Below, piece by piece: positions 8,894 to 17,518 of a stretch of 64,000 nt of DNA. Numbering within the stretch: position 1 is the first letter of the stretch; every line of letters begins with the position of its first letter. The translations under genes were made by a program, and so were the position numbers. Source of the DNA: Nocardioides pini (GTDB lineage Bacteria > Actinomycetota > Actinomycetes > Propionibacteriales > Nocardioidaceae); assembly GCF_026712185.1 (NCBI RefSeq), contig NZ_JAPPUX010000004.1:434001-498000 (forward strand), in the 5' to 3' direction. The notes below the pieces were generated by a model. The model was given only the letters and a program-made list of their open reading frames with translations, did not search any database and was not told the origin of the DNA.

Positions 8894-9652
8894 TCAGGCG
8901 TCGGTGCCGCTGGCGGCGACGGGAGCTGCGGCGGGCGCGGACGCGGCGCCCGGCACGGGCCGGCCGTCGGGGTGGGCGTCCTTGATCTCGCGGTAGGCGG
9001 TCTCGGCGGCGCCCTGCTCGGCCTCCTTCTTGGAGCGGCCGGTGCCGTTGCCCAGGACCTGCTCGCCGACGCGGACGCGCGCGACGAAGGTCTTCATGTG
9101 GTCGGGGCCGTCGTCCTCGATGAGGTACTCGGGGACGCCCAGCCCGAGGTCGGCGGACAGCTCCTGCAGGGAGGTCTTCCAGTCGAGGCCGGCGCCCATG
9201 GACGCCGCGGCCTCCATCACCGGGTCGAAGAGGAGGTGGACGACCTTGGCGGCCTCGTCGATGCCGCCGCTGAGGTGGATCGCGCCGATGACCGCCTCGA
9301 CGGTGTCCGACAGGATCGAGGCCTTCTCGCGACCACCGGTGGTCTCCTCGCCGCGGCCGAGCATGATGTGCTGGCCGAGCCCGATCTGGCGGGCGACGTC
9401 GGCGAGGGCGCGCGCGTTGACGACCGCGGCCCTCAGCTTGGCCAGACGGCCCTCGCTGAAGTCCGGGTGGGCGCGGTAGAGCGTCTCCGTGACCACGACC
9501 CCGAGCACGGAGTCCCCGAGGAACTCCAGGCGCTCGTTGGTCGGGATCTGCCCGTTCTCGTAGGCGAACGAGCGATGGGTCAGGGCACGCTGCAGCAGCT
9601 CGGGATCCAGGACCGGATCACCGAGCGCCGCGCGGAGCTCGTCGGTGGTCAG
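8894..9652 (-). CDS. rnc: Ribonuclease III, probable CTG start
   Basis: Endoribonuclease III processes rRNA precursors and double-stranded mRNA regions. The catalytic signature [13 protein letters not shown] is at residues ~43-55, the second acidic site DTVEAVIGA near 125, and a C-terminal dsRNA-binding domain carries [15 protein letters not shown]. The first ATG/GTG/TTG in frame (GTG at 9508) lies after the ERLEFLGDS motif, so it cannot be the start. Upstream to the frame's stop only CTG codons occur. The best is CTG at 9652 ([13 protein letters not shown]...), 7 nt after the rpmF stop, which gives 252 residues, a normal length. No clear Shine-Dalgarno is seen, so translation probably depends on coupling to rpmF. 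Confidence 0.9.
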   Translation of the reverse strand: MTTDELRAALGDPVLDPELLQRALTHRSFAYENGQIPTNERLEFLGDSVLGVVVTETLYRAHPDFSEGRLAKLRAAVVNARALADVARQIGLGQHIMLGRGEETTGGREKASILSDTVEAVIGAIHLSGGIDEAAKVVHLLFDPVMEAAASMGAGLDWKTSLQELSADLGLGVPEYLIEDDGPDHMKTFVARVRVGEQVLGNGTGRSKKEAEQGAAETAYREIKDAHPDGRPVPGAASAPAAAPVAASGTDA

Positions 9653-9659
9653 GGGACCG

Positions 9660-9845
9660 TCAGAGAACTTGGCGACGGTCGGCCCGGGCGCCGTACTGGC
9701 CGCACTGGCCGCACGCGCGGTGCGGGAGGTGCTTGGCGCCGCAGGCGGGGTTGGCGCACGTCACGAGGGTCGGCGCAACGGCCTTCCACTGCGAACGGCG
9801 GTGACGCGTGTTGCTGCGCGACATCTTCCGCTTCGGAACAGCCAT
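9660..9845 (-). CDS. rpmF: 50S ribosomal protein L32
   Basis: A 61-residue L32 with the invariant start [17 protein letters not shown]. Two Cys pairs (CANPAC and CGQC) form the zinc-ribbon of the C+ form, so this is not the zinc-free paralogue. A good Shine-Dalgarno (TAGGAG) is 7 nt before the ATG. It follows the DUF177 gene by 60 nt and precedes rnc by 7 nt, the standard yceD-rpmF-rnc order. Confidence 0.97.
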   Translation of the reverse strand: MAVPKRKMSRSNTRHRRSQWKAVAPTLVTCANPACGAKHLPHRACGQCGQYGARADRRQVL

Positions 9846-9905
9846 GGTGGTCTCCTACTTAACGTGTGGCTCGGTTTGCTTCTCCGCCGGGGATTTCCGG
9901 TGGAG

Positions 9906-10487
9906 TCAGTCCTGGGTGTCCTGCTTGAGCTGCTGCAGCCCTGCCCAGCGCGGGTCGATCGGCGCGTCGTGCGCGTGGTCCGGGTCGTCCGCGAGTCGCG
10001 CACCACACTCGGTGCACAATCCCGGGCAATCGTCCATGCACAGCGGCTGGAACGGTAGTGCGAGCACCACCGCGTCCCGCAGCAGGGGCTCGAGGTCGAG
10101 CAGGTCGTCCTCGAGCTGGCTGGTCTCGTCGTCGAGGTCGCGGTCGTCGTGCTCCGCGGCCTTGTCGTGCTGGTCGGGGTAGACGTAGAGCTCCTGCAGC
10201 GTCACGTGGATCTCGTCCTCGATCGGCTCCAGGCAGCGTACGCACTCCCCCTCGAGCGCGGCCGTGGCCGTGCCCGTGAGCAGCACGCCCTCCATGACCG
10301 CTTCCAGCCGCAGGTCGAGCTCGACCGGCGATCCTTCGGGGACAGAGAGGACTTCGATGCCAAGTTCTGCTGGTGCCGGAACGGAGAGCTCGAGCTCACG
10401 CTGGGACCCCGGGCGGCGGCCGAGTTCGCGAGTATCGAGCACGAGCGGCGCCCTCGGGTCCAGGCTGCTCACGTCGAACTCCCACAT
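9906..10487 (-). CDS. DUF177 (YceD-family) protein
   Basis: A 193-residue protein of the DUF177 family found upstream of rpmF in most bacteria. E. coli YceD has been linked to 23S rRNA/50S biogenesis. The centre has GECVRCLEPIEDEIHVTLQELYV, and the C-terminal part carries the conserved CMDDCPGLCTECGARL Cys cluster, a likely metal site. ATG at 10487 (MWEFDVSSLDPRAP) matches the family's start; the frame extends further upstream without support. Confidence 0.93.
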   Translation of the reverse strand: MWEFDVSSLDPRAPLVLDTRELGRRPGSQRELELSVPAPAELGIEVLSVPEGSPVELDLRLEAVMEGVLLTGTATAALEGECVRCLEPIEDEIHVTLQELYVYPDQHDKAAEHDDRDLDDETSQLEDDLLDLEPLLRDAVVLALPFQPLCMDDCPGLCTECGARLADDPDHAHDAPIDPRWAGLQQLKQDTQD

Positions 10488-10560
10488 CTGGACACCAACA
10501 CAACCTCGGAATCGTATCGGTCGCCCCACCGGCGGGGCAAAACGAGTGACGGATGGGTCC

Positions 10561-11046
10561 TCAGGCCCGGCGCTCGGCGAGCCTCGCCACGAGCTGCTCG
10601 CGCACGGGCTCGGGCACCAGGCCGCGTATGTCGCCACCGAGCGCGGCGACCTCCTTGATCAGGCTCGAGGAGACGAACGCGTTGCCGACGGCACCGGGGA
10701 GGAAGACGGTCTCGACCTGGGTCAGGTGGGAGTTCATCTGGGCCATCGGCAGCTCGTACTCGTAGTCGCCGGCCCCGCGCAGGCCCTTGACGATCGCCAC
10801 GGCCTCGATCTCGCGGCAGAAGTCGACGATGAGCCCGTCGAAGCCCGACACACGCACGTTGGCGAGGCCGGAGGTGGCGTCGCGGAGCATCGCGATGCGC
10901 TCGTCGGGCGTGAAGAGCCGGTTCTTGCTCATGTTGACGCCGACGGCGACGACGACCTCGTCGAAGAGCCTGGCCGCACGACCGACGATGTCGAGGTGGC
11001 CGTTGGTCACCGGGTCGAACGACCCGGGGCAGACAGCGCGACGCAC
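10561..11046 (-). CDS. coaD: Phosphopantetheine adenylyltransferase
   Basis: A 161-residue enzyme that adenylates 4'-phosphopantetheine to dephospho-CoA, the penultimate step of coenzyme A synthesis. The nucleotidyltransferase motif GSFDPVTNGH is at residues 8-17 and the C-terminal FVSSSLIKEVAALGGD region is present. The length is typical. It lies between rsmD and the DUF177 gene in a leftward operon. Confidence 0.97.
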   Translation of the reverse strand: MRRAVCPGSFDPVTNGHLDIVGRAARLFDEVVVAVGVNMSKNRLFTPDERIAMLRDATSGLANVRVSGFDGLIVDFCREIEAVAIVKGLRGAGDYEYELPMAQMNSHLTQVETVFLPGAVGNAFVSSSLIKEVAALGGDIRGLVPEPVREQLVARLAERRA

Positions 11047-11094
11047 GGGCGTCCTTCCATGGGGCTGGGCGGGGGCTCTGGTCCCGTCTCGGGA

Positions 11095-11664
11095 TCAGGG
11101 GGCCGGGGTGGCGTGACCGTACCAAAGCGCGGTCTCGCCGTAGCGCCTCGTGCGGTCCTCCTCGATGCCGGGCGGCCAGGTGACGACCGTCCGCTTGGCC
11201 GCCCGCTCGACGACCACCAGGGCGCCCGGCACGAGCCACCCGTGGTTCGTCAGCGCGGCGAGGTCGGCGTCGACGTCCGCGTCGGACATCGGGTAGGGCG
11301 GGTCGGAGAACACCACGTCGTAGGGCGCCGCGGGCGGCGAGGCGAGGAACGAGGCCACGGAGGTCGCGACCACCCGGGCCCGGGAGAAGCCGAGGGTGGC
11401 GGCGTTGCGGGTGATCAGTGCCGCGGTGCGCCGGTCGTGCTCGACCATCGTCACCACGCCGGCCCCGCGCGACCACGCCTCGAGGCCCACGGCGCCGGAC
11501 CCGGCGTAGAGGTCGAGGAAGCGCAGCCCGTCGAGGGAGCCGGTGCGGGACTCGATCGCCGAGAACAGCGCCTCGCGCACGCGGTCGCTCGTGGGGCGGG
11601 TGGTCTGGCCGCGCGGCGTCTCCAGCCGGCGGCCCCCCGCCGTGCCCCCGATGATGCGAGTCAT
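11095..11664 (-). CDS. rsmD: 16S rRNA (guanine(966)-N2)-methyltransferase RsmD
   Basis: A 189-residue SAM methyltransferase that modifies G966 of 16S rRNA. It starts MTRIIGGTAGGRRL, the family's hallmark. The SAM motif I DLYAGSG is at 51-57 and the catalytic DPPY at 121-124. It begins 10 nt after recG ends and is followed by coaD, as in most actinobacteria. ATG 11664 was chosen from the family start; the open frame upstream is noise over the 3' end of recG. Confidence 0.96.
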   Translation of the reverse strand: MTRIIGGTAGGRRLETPRGQTTRPTSDRVREALFSAIESRTGSLDGLRFLDLYAGSGAVGLEAWSRGAGVVTMVEHDRRTAALITRNAATLGFSRARVVATSVASFLASPPAAPYDVVFSDPPYPMSDADVDADLAALTNHGWLVPGALVVVERAAKRTVVTWPPGIEEDRTRRYGETALWYGHATPAP

Positions 11665-11674
11665 GTCCCCGTGG

Positions 11675-13882
11675 TCAGCCCTTCTCCATGAACTCCGACG
11701 CCGCGGAGCGCTCCACCTCGGCGACGGCGTCGGCCAGGGCGGGCGCGTGTGCGAGCGCAGGATCCTCGGAGAGTAGCGCCTCTGCGGCGTTCCGGGCGCG
11801 GACGATCGTCTTCTCGTCGCGCAATACCCGAAGTGTGACGAGACCGGACCGGAAACCTGACTGGTTGGCACCCAGCACGTCGCCCTCGCGCCGCTGCTCG
11901 AGGTCGACGCGGCTGAGCTCGAAGCCGTCCGTGGTCGCCGCCACGGCGTCGAGCCGGTCGCGGGCGGGCGTGCCGACCTCGGCGTGGGAGACCAGCAGGC
12001 AGAGCCCGGGCAGTCCCCCGCGTCCGACGCGGCCGCGGAGCTGGTGGAGCTGCGAGACGCCGAACCGGTCGGCGTCGAGGAGCACCATCGTGGTGGCGTT
12101 GTGGACGTCGACGCCGACCTCGATGACCGTGGTCGACACGAGCACGTCGACCTCGCCGGCGGCGAAGGCGCGCATCATGCGGTCCTTGTCGTCGGGTGCC
12201 ATGCGTCCGTGCAGGACGGCCGTGCGGAGCCCGGCGAGGGGCCCGGCCGCGAGCTGGGCGTGCACGTCCTCGACGGCCGCGAGCTGGCGGCGCGGGGTGA
12301 TGTCGGCGCCGTCCTCGTCGAAGTCGAGCTGGTCGGTCTCGCCCTCCTCCCCCGCGTCGCCGGAGATCCGCGGGCACACGACGTAGGCCTGGTGGTCCTG
12401 CTCGACCTCCTCGCGCACGCGCTGCCACACGCGGTCGATCCACGAGGGCTGGTCGGCCAGCGGGACGACGTTGGTCTGGATGGGCGCGCGCCCGGCGGGC
12501 AGCTCGGCCAGCACGGAGGTCTCGAGGTCGCCGAAGACGGTCATCGCGACGGTGCGCGGGATCGGGGTGGCGGTCATGACGAGCACGTGGGGTGGCGTGC
12601 CCGCCTTGTCGGTCAGCGCGGCCCGCTGCTCCACGCCGAAGCGGTGCTGCTCGTCGACGACGACCAGGCCGAGGTCGGCGAACTCGACCGTGTCCTGGAG
12701 GAGCGCATGGGTGCCGATGACGATGCCGGCCTCGCCGGTGACGGTGCGCAGCAGCGCCTCCTGCCGCGCCGCCCTGCCCATCGACCCGGTCAGCAGGACG
12801 ACCTGGGTGGCGTCGGGGTCGCCGCCGAGCATCCCGCCCTGGGCGAGGTCGCCGAGCATCGCGGAGATCGAGCGGTGGTGCTGCTGGGCGAGCACCTCGG
12901 TCGGGGCGAGCAGCGCGGCCTGCCCTCCGGCGTCGACCACCTGCAGCATCGCGCGGAGCGCGACGAGGGTCTTGCCGGAGCCGACCTCGCCCTGCAGCAG
13001 CCGGTTCATCGGGTGGTCGCGGCCGAGCTCCTCGGCGACCAGGTCACCGATCTCACGCTGTCCCCCGGTCAGCTCGAACGGCAGCCGCGCGTCGAAGGCG
13101 GCCAGCAGCCCGTCGTCGCGGCGGGCGCGGGCGCGGGCGCCCTGCGCGCGGTGCGCCGCCCGGCGCCGGGCGAGGACCAGCTGCAGGACCAGCGCCTCCT
13201 CGAACCGGAAGCGCTTCTGGGCGGCGCCGACCTGGGCCCAGTCGTCCGGTGCATGGATCCAGCGCAGGGCGCGCATCACGTCGAGCACCTCGAACCGCTC
13301 GCGCAGCTCCGGGGTGAGCACGTCGGGCACGCCTGTCACGAGGTCGAGCGCGGCGGAGACGACCTTCTGCAGGTCCCAGGAGTAGAGCTTGGCGGTGAGG
13401 GGGTAGATCGGGATGAGCTTGCTCATCGACACCGCCTCGTCGCCGTCGAGCGCGAAGCCGTGGGGCTGCTCGAGCTGCCAGCTCCCCCGGAACTGCTTGA
13501 CCTTGCCGGTGAAGATCGCCCGGGTGCCCGGGCGGAACTCCGCCTCGTGGCGCTCGGCCAGGTTGGCGTAGGGGCTGAACAGCGTGATGGAGAAGTCGGG
13601 GCCCTCGGTGCGGACCCGGACCGTCGTACGGAACTGGCGGCGGTTGCCGCTGAAGAACGGGGCGCTCTCGCACGAGCGCACCTCGCCGACGATCGTCAGC
13701 TGCTCCCCCACGACGGGCGTCGCGGCCTCGGTGAGCTCGGTGGCGGCGACGTAGCGGCGCGGGAAGTGGCGCAGGAGGTCGCCGACCGTCCTCAGCCCGA
13801 GGCCCTCCTCGGCGAGCTTGCGCTTCTTGTGGCTGTTGCCGAACACCGCGCCGATCGGGCTGTCCGGGGTGATCGCGACCAT
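11675..13882 (-). CDS. recG: ATP-dependent DNA helicase RecG
   Basis: A 735-residue superfamily 2 helicase that remodels stalled forks and Holliday junctions. The N-terminal wedge/OB part is ~1-220, followed by Walker A GEVGSGKTLVALRAM, the RecG-type DEQH box (VVVDEQHRFGVEQR), TATPIPRTVAMT (motif III), and HGRMAPDDKDRMMRAF and QLRGRVGRGG (motifs IV-VI). The length fits the family. The gene starts 16 nt after the DAK2 gene. Confidence 0.97.
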   Translation of the reverse strand: MVAITPDSPIGAVFGNSHKKRKLAEEGLGLRTVGDLLRHFPRRYVAATELTEAATPVVGEQLTIVGEVRSCESAPFFSGNRRQFRTTVRVRTEGPDFSITLFSPYANLAERHEAEFRPGTRAIFTGKVKQFRGSWQLEQPHGFALDGDEAVSMSKLIPIYPLTAKLYSWDLQKVVSAALDLVTGVPDVLTPELRERFEVLDVMRALRWIHAPDDWAQVGAAQKRFRFEEALVLQLVLARRRAAHRAQGARARARRDDGLLAAFDARLPFELTGGQREIGDLVAEELGRDHPMNRLLQGEVGSGKTLVALRAMLQVVDAGGQAALLAPTEVLAQQHHRSISAMLGDLAQGGMLGGDPDATQVVLLTGSMGRAARQEALLRTVTGEAGIVIGTHALLQDTVEFADLGLVVVDEQHRFGVEQRAALTDKAGTPPHVLVMTATPIPRTVAMTVFGDLETSVLAELPAGRAPIQTNVVPLADQPSWIDRVWQRVREEVEQDHQAYVVCPRISGDAGEEGETDQLDFDEDGADITPRRQLAAVEDVHAQLAAGPLAGLRTAVLHGRMAPDDKDRMMRAFAAGEVDVLVSTTVIEVGVDVHNATTMVLLDADRFGVSQLHQLRGRVGRGGLPGLCLLVSHAEVGTPARDRLDAVAATTDGFELSRVDLEQRREGDVLGANQSGFRSGLVTLRVLRDEKTIVRARNAAEALLSEDPALAHAPALADAVAEVERSAASEFMEKG

Positions 13883-13898
13883 GGGTCGATCCTGCCGG

Positions 13899-15551
13899 TC
13901 ACTCGACGCTGACGAGCAGCGGGTAGCGCGGCTGGCCGCCGTCGTGGACGGCGACGTCGACGTGGGGGTGGCGCGCCTCGACGTGGGCGGCGACCCGCTC
14001 GGCGAGCGCCTCGCCGTCCTCGCCCGACACGATCGTCACCAGCTCGCCGCCGCCGGCCAGCAGCCGTTCGAGCACGTCGGTGGCCACCTCCTCGAGGTTG
14101 GTCCCGACGACGGCGAAGTCGCCGGCGATGACACCGAGCGCGTCACCGGGCTCGCACGGGCCCGCCATCGTGATCGCTCGGCGGGCGGCGACGGTGACGG
14201 CACCGTGGCGGGCGTGGCGGGCGGTCGCGGTCATCTCGCGGACGTCGGCGTCGAAGGCCCGGCCCGGCTCGTGGACCGAGACGGCGGCCAGGCCCTGCAC
14301 CTGGGCCTGGGTCGGGATCACCTCGACCGAGACGTCGTGCTCGGCCTCGGCCGTGTGGGCCGCGATCTCGGCGGCTCGCACGGTGTCGCCGTCGTTGGGG
14401 AGCACCACGACCTCGGCCGCACCGCAGCCGGTGATGGCCTCGAGCAGCTGGCCGGTGGACGGACGCCGTCCCGGACCGCCGGTCACCACGACCGCGCCCG
14501 CCGACTCGAACAGCGCCGCCAGCCCGGGGCCTGCGGCGACCGCGACGACCCTGCGCCCGGAGCGGGTCGAGGCGCGGGTCGAGCCGGGATGGCGGCCCGT
14601 GGCGCCCTGGTCGGCGAAGTGGGTGACCCGGATGCGGTGGGGCCGTCCGGCGGCGATCCCGGCCTCGATGGCGGCACCCACGTCGTCGACGTGGACGTGG
14701 ACGTTCCACAGGCCGTCGCCACCGACCACGACGAGGCTGTCGCCGAGGGTCGCCAGCGTCGTGCGGAGGTCGGCGACGTGCTGGTCGTCGGCATCGAGGA
14801 GGTACATCACCTCGTAGCCCGGACCGTCCTCGGTGAGGTCGTCGCCACGGGGCGCCGCAGCGACCGGGATGAGGTGGGTGCCGATCGGCGCCGACCACGG
14901 CGGGGGACGGCGCCCGGTGGCCGTGGTCTCCACCGCGTCGAGCACCACGCACAGCCCGCGCCCGCCCGCGTCGACCACCCCGGCCTGGGCGAGCACGTCG
15001 AGCTGCTCCGGCGTACGGGCGAGGGCCTCGCGCGCGGCCGCGGCGGCCGCCGTGAAGACGTCACGGGTGCGCGCGCCGCGTGCCGCCGTCTCCAGCGCCG
15101 CGTCGGACGCCGCCCGCGAGACGGTGAGGATCGTGCCCTCGACCGGGATGCCGACGGCGGCGTAGCTGGCCTCGGTCGCCTCCGCCATCGCGGCCGCGAT
15201 CGTCTCCGCCGGCCGGTCGGCGATGGCGGCGCCGGCCAGGTGGTGCACGTAGGCGCGGAGCATCTGGCTGAGGATCACCCCGGAGTTGCCCCGCGCGCCC
15301 ATCAACGCGGCGCGCGCGAGCACGGCCATGCCGTCGCCGAGCGACAGCTGTGGATCGCCGGCGATCGCCTCGCGGAGCGCGTCGCGGGCCGCGGAGACGG
15401 TGAGGAACATGTTGGTGCCGGTGTCACCGTCGGGCACGGGGTAGACGTTGAGCGCGTCGATCTCCTCGCGGGCCGAGGACAGCGCGTCGGTCGCGATGTC
15501 GACGAACCGCGCCACGCCGTCCAGCGTGATGCCGTGGGTGACGTGCTCCAT
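13899..15551 (-). CDS. DAK2 domain fatty-acid kinase-like protein (FakA family)
   Basis: A 550-residue protein. The N-terminal DAK2 kinase domain carries the ATP/Mg motif NVYPVPDGDTGTNM (about residues 29-42) and GARGNSGVILSQ. The C-terminal half matches the DegV/FakA-type region (EVMYLLDADDQHV, VVGGDGLWNVHVHVDD, VVLPNDGDTVRAA). In Firmicutes FakA phosphorylates FakB-bound fatty acids for phospholipid synthesis; the actinobacterial role is less certain. ATG 15551 (MEHVTHGITLDG) is divergent from rpmB and heads the recG run. Confidence 0.9.
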   Translation of the reverse strand: MEHVTHGITLDGVARFVDIATDALSSAREEIDALNVYPVPDGDTGTNMFLTVSAARDALREAIAGDPQLSLGDGMAVLARAALMGARGNSGVILSQMLRAYVHHLAGAAIADRPAETIAAAMAEATEASYAAVGIPVEGTILTVSRAASDAALETAARGARTRDVFTAAAAAAREALARTPEQLDVLAQAGVVDAGGRGLCVVLDAVETTATGRRPPPWSAPIGTHLIPVAAAPRGDDLTEDGPGYEVMYLLDADDQHVADLRTTLATLGDSLVVVGGDGLWNVHVHVDDVGAAIEAGIAAGRPHRIRVTHFADQGATGRHPGSTRASTRSGRRVVAVAAGPGLAALFESAGAVVVTGGPGRRPSTGQLLEAITGCGAAEVVVLPNDGDTVRAAEIAAHTAEAEHDVSVEVIPTQAQVQGLAAVSVHEPGRAFDADVREMTATARHARHGAVTVAARRAITMAGPCEPGDALGVIAGDFAVVGTNLEEVATDVLERLLAGGGELVTIVSGEDGEALAERVAAHVEARHPHVDVAVHDGGQPRYPLLVSVE

Positions 15552-15807
15552 CGCGTCGGTCTGCTCCCGGGTGTCTGCTGGATGTCGGTCGGTGCCTGCT
15601 GGGACGTGGCTGGCTCGGTGGCCGGACGTGCGGCCGCCTCGTCGTACGATGTGGTGCGCGCCACAGGGTAGTGCCCGGCGCCCACGGCCCCTGCGATTTC
15701 CTGTCCCTGCAGGTCCTCGGCTACTCTTGCGCGGTTGCCTGCTGCCGCTTCCGGCGGGGTGCGGGCCTGATGAACATCTATCAACCTCGAACGGATCGGA
15801 GTGCACG

Positions 15808-15993
15808 GTGGCTGCCGTCTGCGACATCTGCGCCAAGAAGCCGGGCTTCGGAAACAACCGTCCCTGGTCGCGCAAGATCACCAAGCGTCGTTTCAACCCC
15901 AACATCCAGCGCGTCCGGGCGACCGTCAACGGCACGCCCAAGCGCATGAACGTCTGCACCGGTTGCCTCAAGGCCGGCAAGGTCTCGCGCTGA
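15808..15993 (+). CDS. rpmB: 50S ribosomal protein L28
   Basis: A 61-residue L28. The start is GTG at 15808 (VAAVCDICAKKPGFGNN). Two CXXC pairs (CDIC and CTGC) form a zinc ribbon, so this is the C+ zinc-binding form. KITKRRFNPNIQRVRA is the rRNA-binding core. A GGATCGGAG stretch lies 6 nt upstream of the start. It is followed by a strong hairpin terminator at 16012-16042. Confidence 0.96.
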   Translation: MAAVCDICAKKPGFGNNRPWSRKITKRRFNPNIQRVRATVNGTPKRMNVCTGCLKAGKVSR

Positions 15994-16011
15994 CCTGACG
16001 TCTTCTTCGTC

Positions 16012-16050
16012 GAGGCCCCCGTCGCTCTGCGGCGGGGGCTTCGTCGTTCC
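16012..16050 (+). terminator. rpmB terminator hairpin
   Basis: A 14-bp stem: arm 16012-16025 (GAGGCCCCCGTCGC) pairs with 16029-16042 with only G-T wobbles around a TCT loop, then a TCGTCGTTCC tail. It starts 18 nt after the rpmB stop codon. Confidence 0.75.
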
Positions 16051-16080
16051 TGTGGGTCTCCGCTCGCGCGGGCCGCCGCT

Positions 16081-16154
16081 GTCGGAGTCCCCGCGCGAGC
16101 GGGGAGTCCGACACCTGGAGGCCCGTGCAAAGGCCCCCAGGTGTCGGACTCCCC
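16081..16154. repeat. Palindromic intergenic element, copy A
   Basis: Arms 16101-16118 and 16137-16154 are an exact 18-bp inverted repeat (GGGGAGTCCGACACCTGG). A second, competing stem uses GTCGGAGTCCCCGC at 16081-16094 with 16099-16112. It sits between the convergent rpmB and thiL genes. A related copy is at 20340-20400. Confidence 0.7.
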
Positions 16155-16199
16155 CTCCGAGTGCGCTTGAGTCTCCGAGGGACTCAGCGGCGAGGAGCG

Positions 16200-17150
16200 T
16201 CAGAAGTGGGTCCAGCCGGTGGGGCCGTCGTACGCCGCGCCGTCGACGGTGACGCCCTCTCCCTCGGTGACCTCGCCGACCACCTGCCAGCCGGCCGGCA
16301 CCGAGGAGGCGTCGGGGAAGGTCGCCAGCAGCGAGTGGTCGTCGCCGCCGCCGAGGATGAACTGCATCGGGTCGGCGCCGAGGGCGGCGCCGACGGCCTG
16401 GAGCGGCTCGGGGACCTCGAACGCGCCGGTGCGTACGTCGATGGCGACGCCGCTCGCGTCGGCGAGGTGCCCGGCCTCGGCGAGGAGGCCGTCGGAGACG
16501 TCGATGAGGGCGGTTGCCCCGGCCTCGGCGGCCTGCTTGCCCGCGGCGTACGGCGGCTCCGGACGGCGGTAGGCGTCGACGAGCACCCGCGGGGAGCGGA
16601 AGCCGCGGCCGAGGACCGCGAGGCCGCCTGCGGCCCACCCCTGCCGGCCGGTGAGCGCGAGGACGTCACCGGGCCGGGCGCCCGAGCGGAGGACGGGCGC
16701 CTGGGTGCACTGGCCGAGCACCGTCACGGCGATCATCACCTGGTCGGCCCGGGTGACGTCGCCGCCGACGACCGTCGCGCCGACGCTCGCGCACTCGTCG
16801 GCGAAGCCGCGGGCGAAGTCCAGCGCCCACGCGAGCGGGAGGTCGGCGGGAGCCGCGAGGCCGATGGTGAGGTGGCGCGCGGTCCCGCCCATCGCGTTGA
16901 CGTCGGAGAGGTTCTGGGCCGCGGCGCGGTGGCCCACGTCGTCGGCGCCGGCCCAGTCGCGCCGGAAGTGCCGCCCCTCGACCATCAGGTCGGTCGAGAC
17001 CACCACGTGGCCGTGCTTGATGCGCAGCACGGCGGCGTCGTCGCCGGGTCCGACGAGCACGTGCTCGTCGCCCTCGAAGATCTCCACGAGCTCGGAGATC
17101 AGGCCGAACTCGCCCGCGTCGCCGAGGGTTGCGTCAGGTGCCGGTGCCAT
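16200..17150 (-). CDS. thiL: Thiamine-monophosphate kinase
   Basis: A 316-residue PurM-like kinase that makes thiamine pyrophosphate from thiamine monophosphate. The family motifs are GPGDDAAVL near residue 34, VVSTDLMVEGRHF, NLSDVNAMGG (Mg/ATP binding), VVGGDVTRADQ and ALIDVSDGLLAEAGHLA. ATG at 17150 (MAPAPDATLGDAGEF) fits the family better than the in-frame start at 17189. It is divergent from the Lrp-domain gene. Confidence 0.96.
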   Translation of the reverse strand: MAPAPDATLGDAGEFGLISELVEIFEGDEHVLVGPGDDAAVLRIKHGHVVVSTDLMVEGRHFRRDWAGADDVGHRAAAQNLSDVNAMGGTARHLTIGLAAPADLPLAWALDFARGFADECASVGATVVGGDVTRADQVMIAVTVLGQCTQAPVLRSGARPGDVLALTGRQGWAAGGLAVLGRGFRSPRVLVDAYRRPEPPYAAGKQAAEAGATALIDVSDGLLAEAGHLADASGVAIDVRTGAFEVPEPLQAVGAALGADPMQFILGGGDDHSLLATFPDASSVPAGWQVVGEVTEGEGVTVDGAAYDGPTGWTHF

Positions 17151-17267
17151 GCGCCCATCCCACCAGACCGAGGTGGTGACCACTGTCACCCATCCCCTGT
17201 CGGGGCCGGCGCGCGGCGCGGTAGGTTGTGCCGGTCACACCCGATGAACGAGACCGAGGAGTCCACG

Positions 17268-17504
17268 ATGGTCGTCCAGGCCTACATCCTGATCCAGACC
17301 GACGTCGGCAAGGCCGCGGAGGTCGCCCGCGAGATCGCCCAGGTCAACGGCGTCACGCTCGCCGAGGACGTCACCGGTCCCTACGACGTGATCGTCCGTG
17401 CCGAGGCGAAGAACGTCGACGAGCTCGGCAAGCTCGTCGTCTCGAAGGTGCAGAACCTCGACGGCATCACCCGCACGCTCACCTGTCCGGTCGTCCACAT
17501 CTGA
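17268..17504 (+). CDS. Stand-alone Lrp/AsnC ligand-binding (RAM) domain protein
   Basis: A 78-residue protein that is only the C-terminal effector-binding domain of Lrp/AsnC regulators. The pattern VQAYILIQTDVGKA ... VTGPYDVIVRAEAKN ... ITRTLTCPVVHI has the GxYD motif for amino-acid binding. No helix-turn-helix is present. Such proteins form ring oligomers and may modulate full-length Lrp proteins or other enzymes. GAGGAG sits 8 nt before ATG 17268, which decides it over ATG 17244. Confidence 0.9.
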   Translation: MVVQAYILIQTDVGKAAEVAREIAQVNGVTLAEDVTGPYDVIVRAEAKNVDELGKLVVSKVQNLDGITRTLTCPVVHI

Positions 17505-17518
17505 GCCGTCCGGCCCAC

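Noticed and set aside
8894..9508. rnc starting at GTG 9508
   Set aside because: It would remove the catalytic ERLEFLGDS motif.
6066..9862. Long open frames of 755 and 1,130 codons overlapping mutM, rnc and the MFS gene
   Set aside because: They are Arg/Gly/Pro-rich or His/Asp-rich translations of the wrong frames of recognisable genes, a known effect of high GC content.
13899..16130. DAK2 protein starting at 16130
   Set aside because: The extension covers rpmB in antisense and lacks any family similarity; ATG 15551 gives a normal protein.
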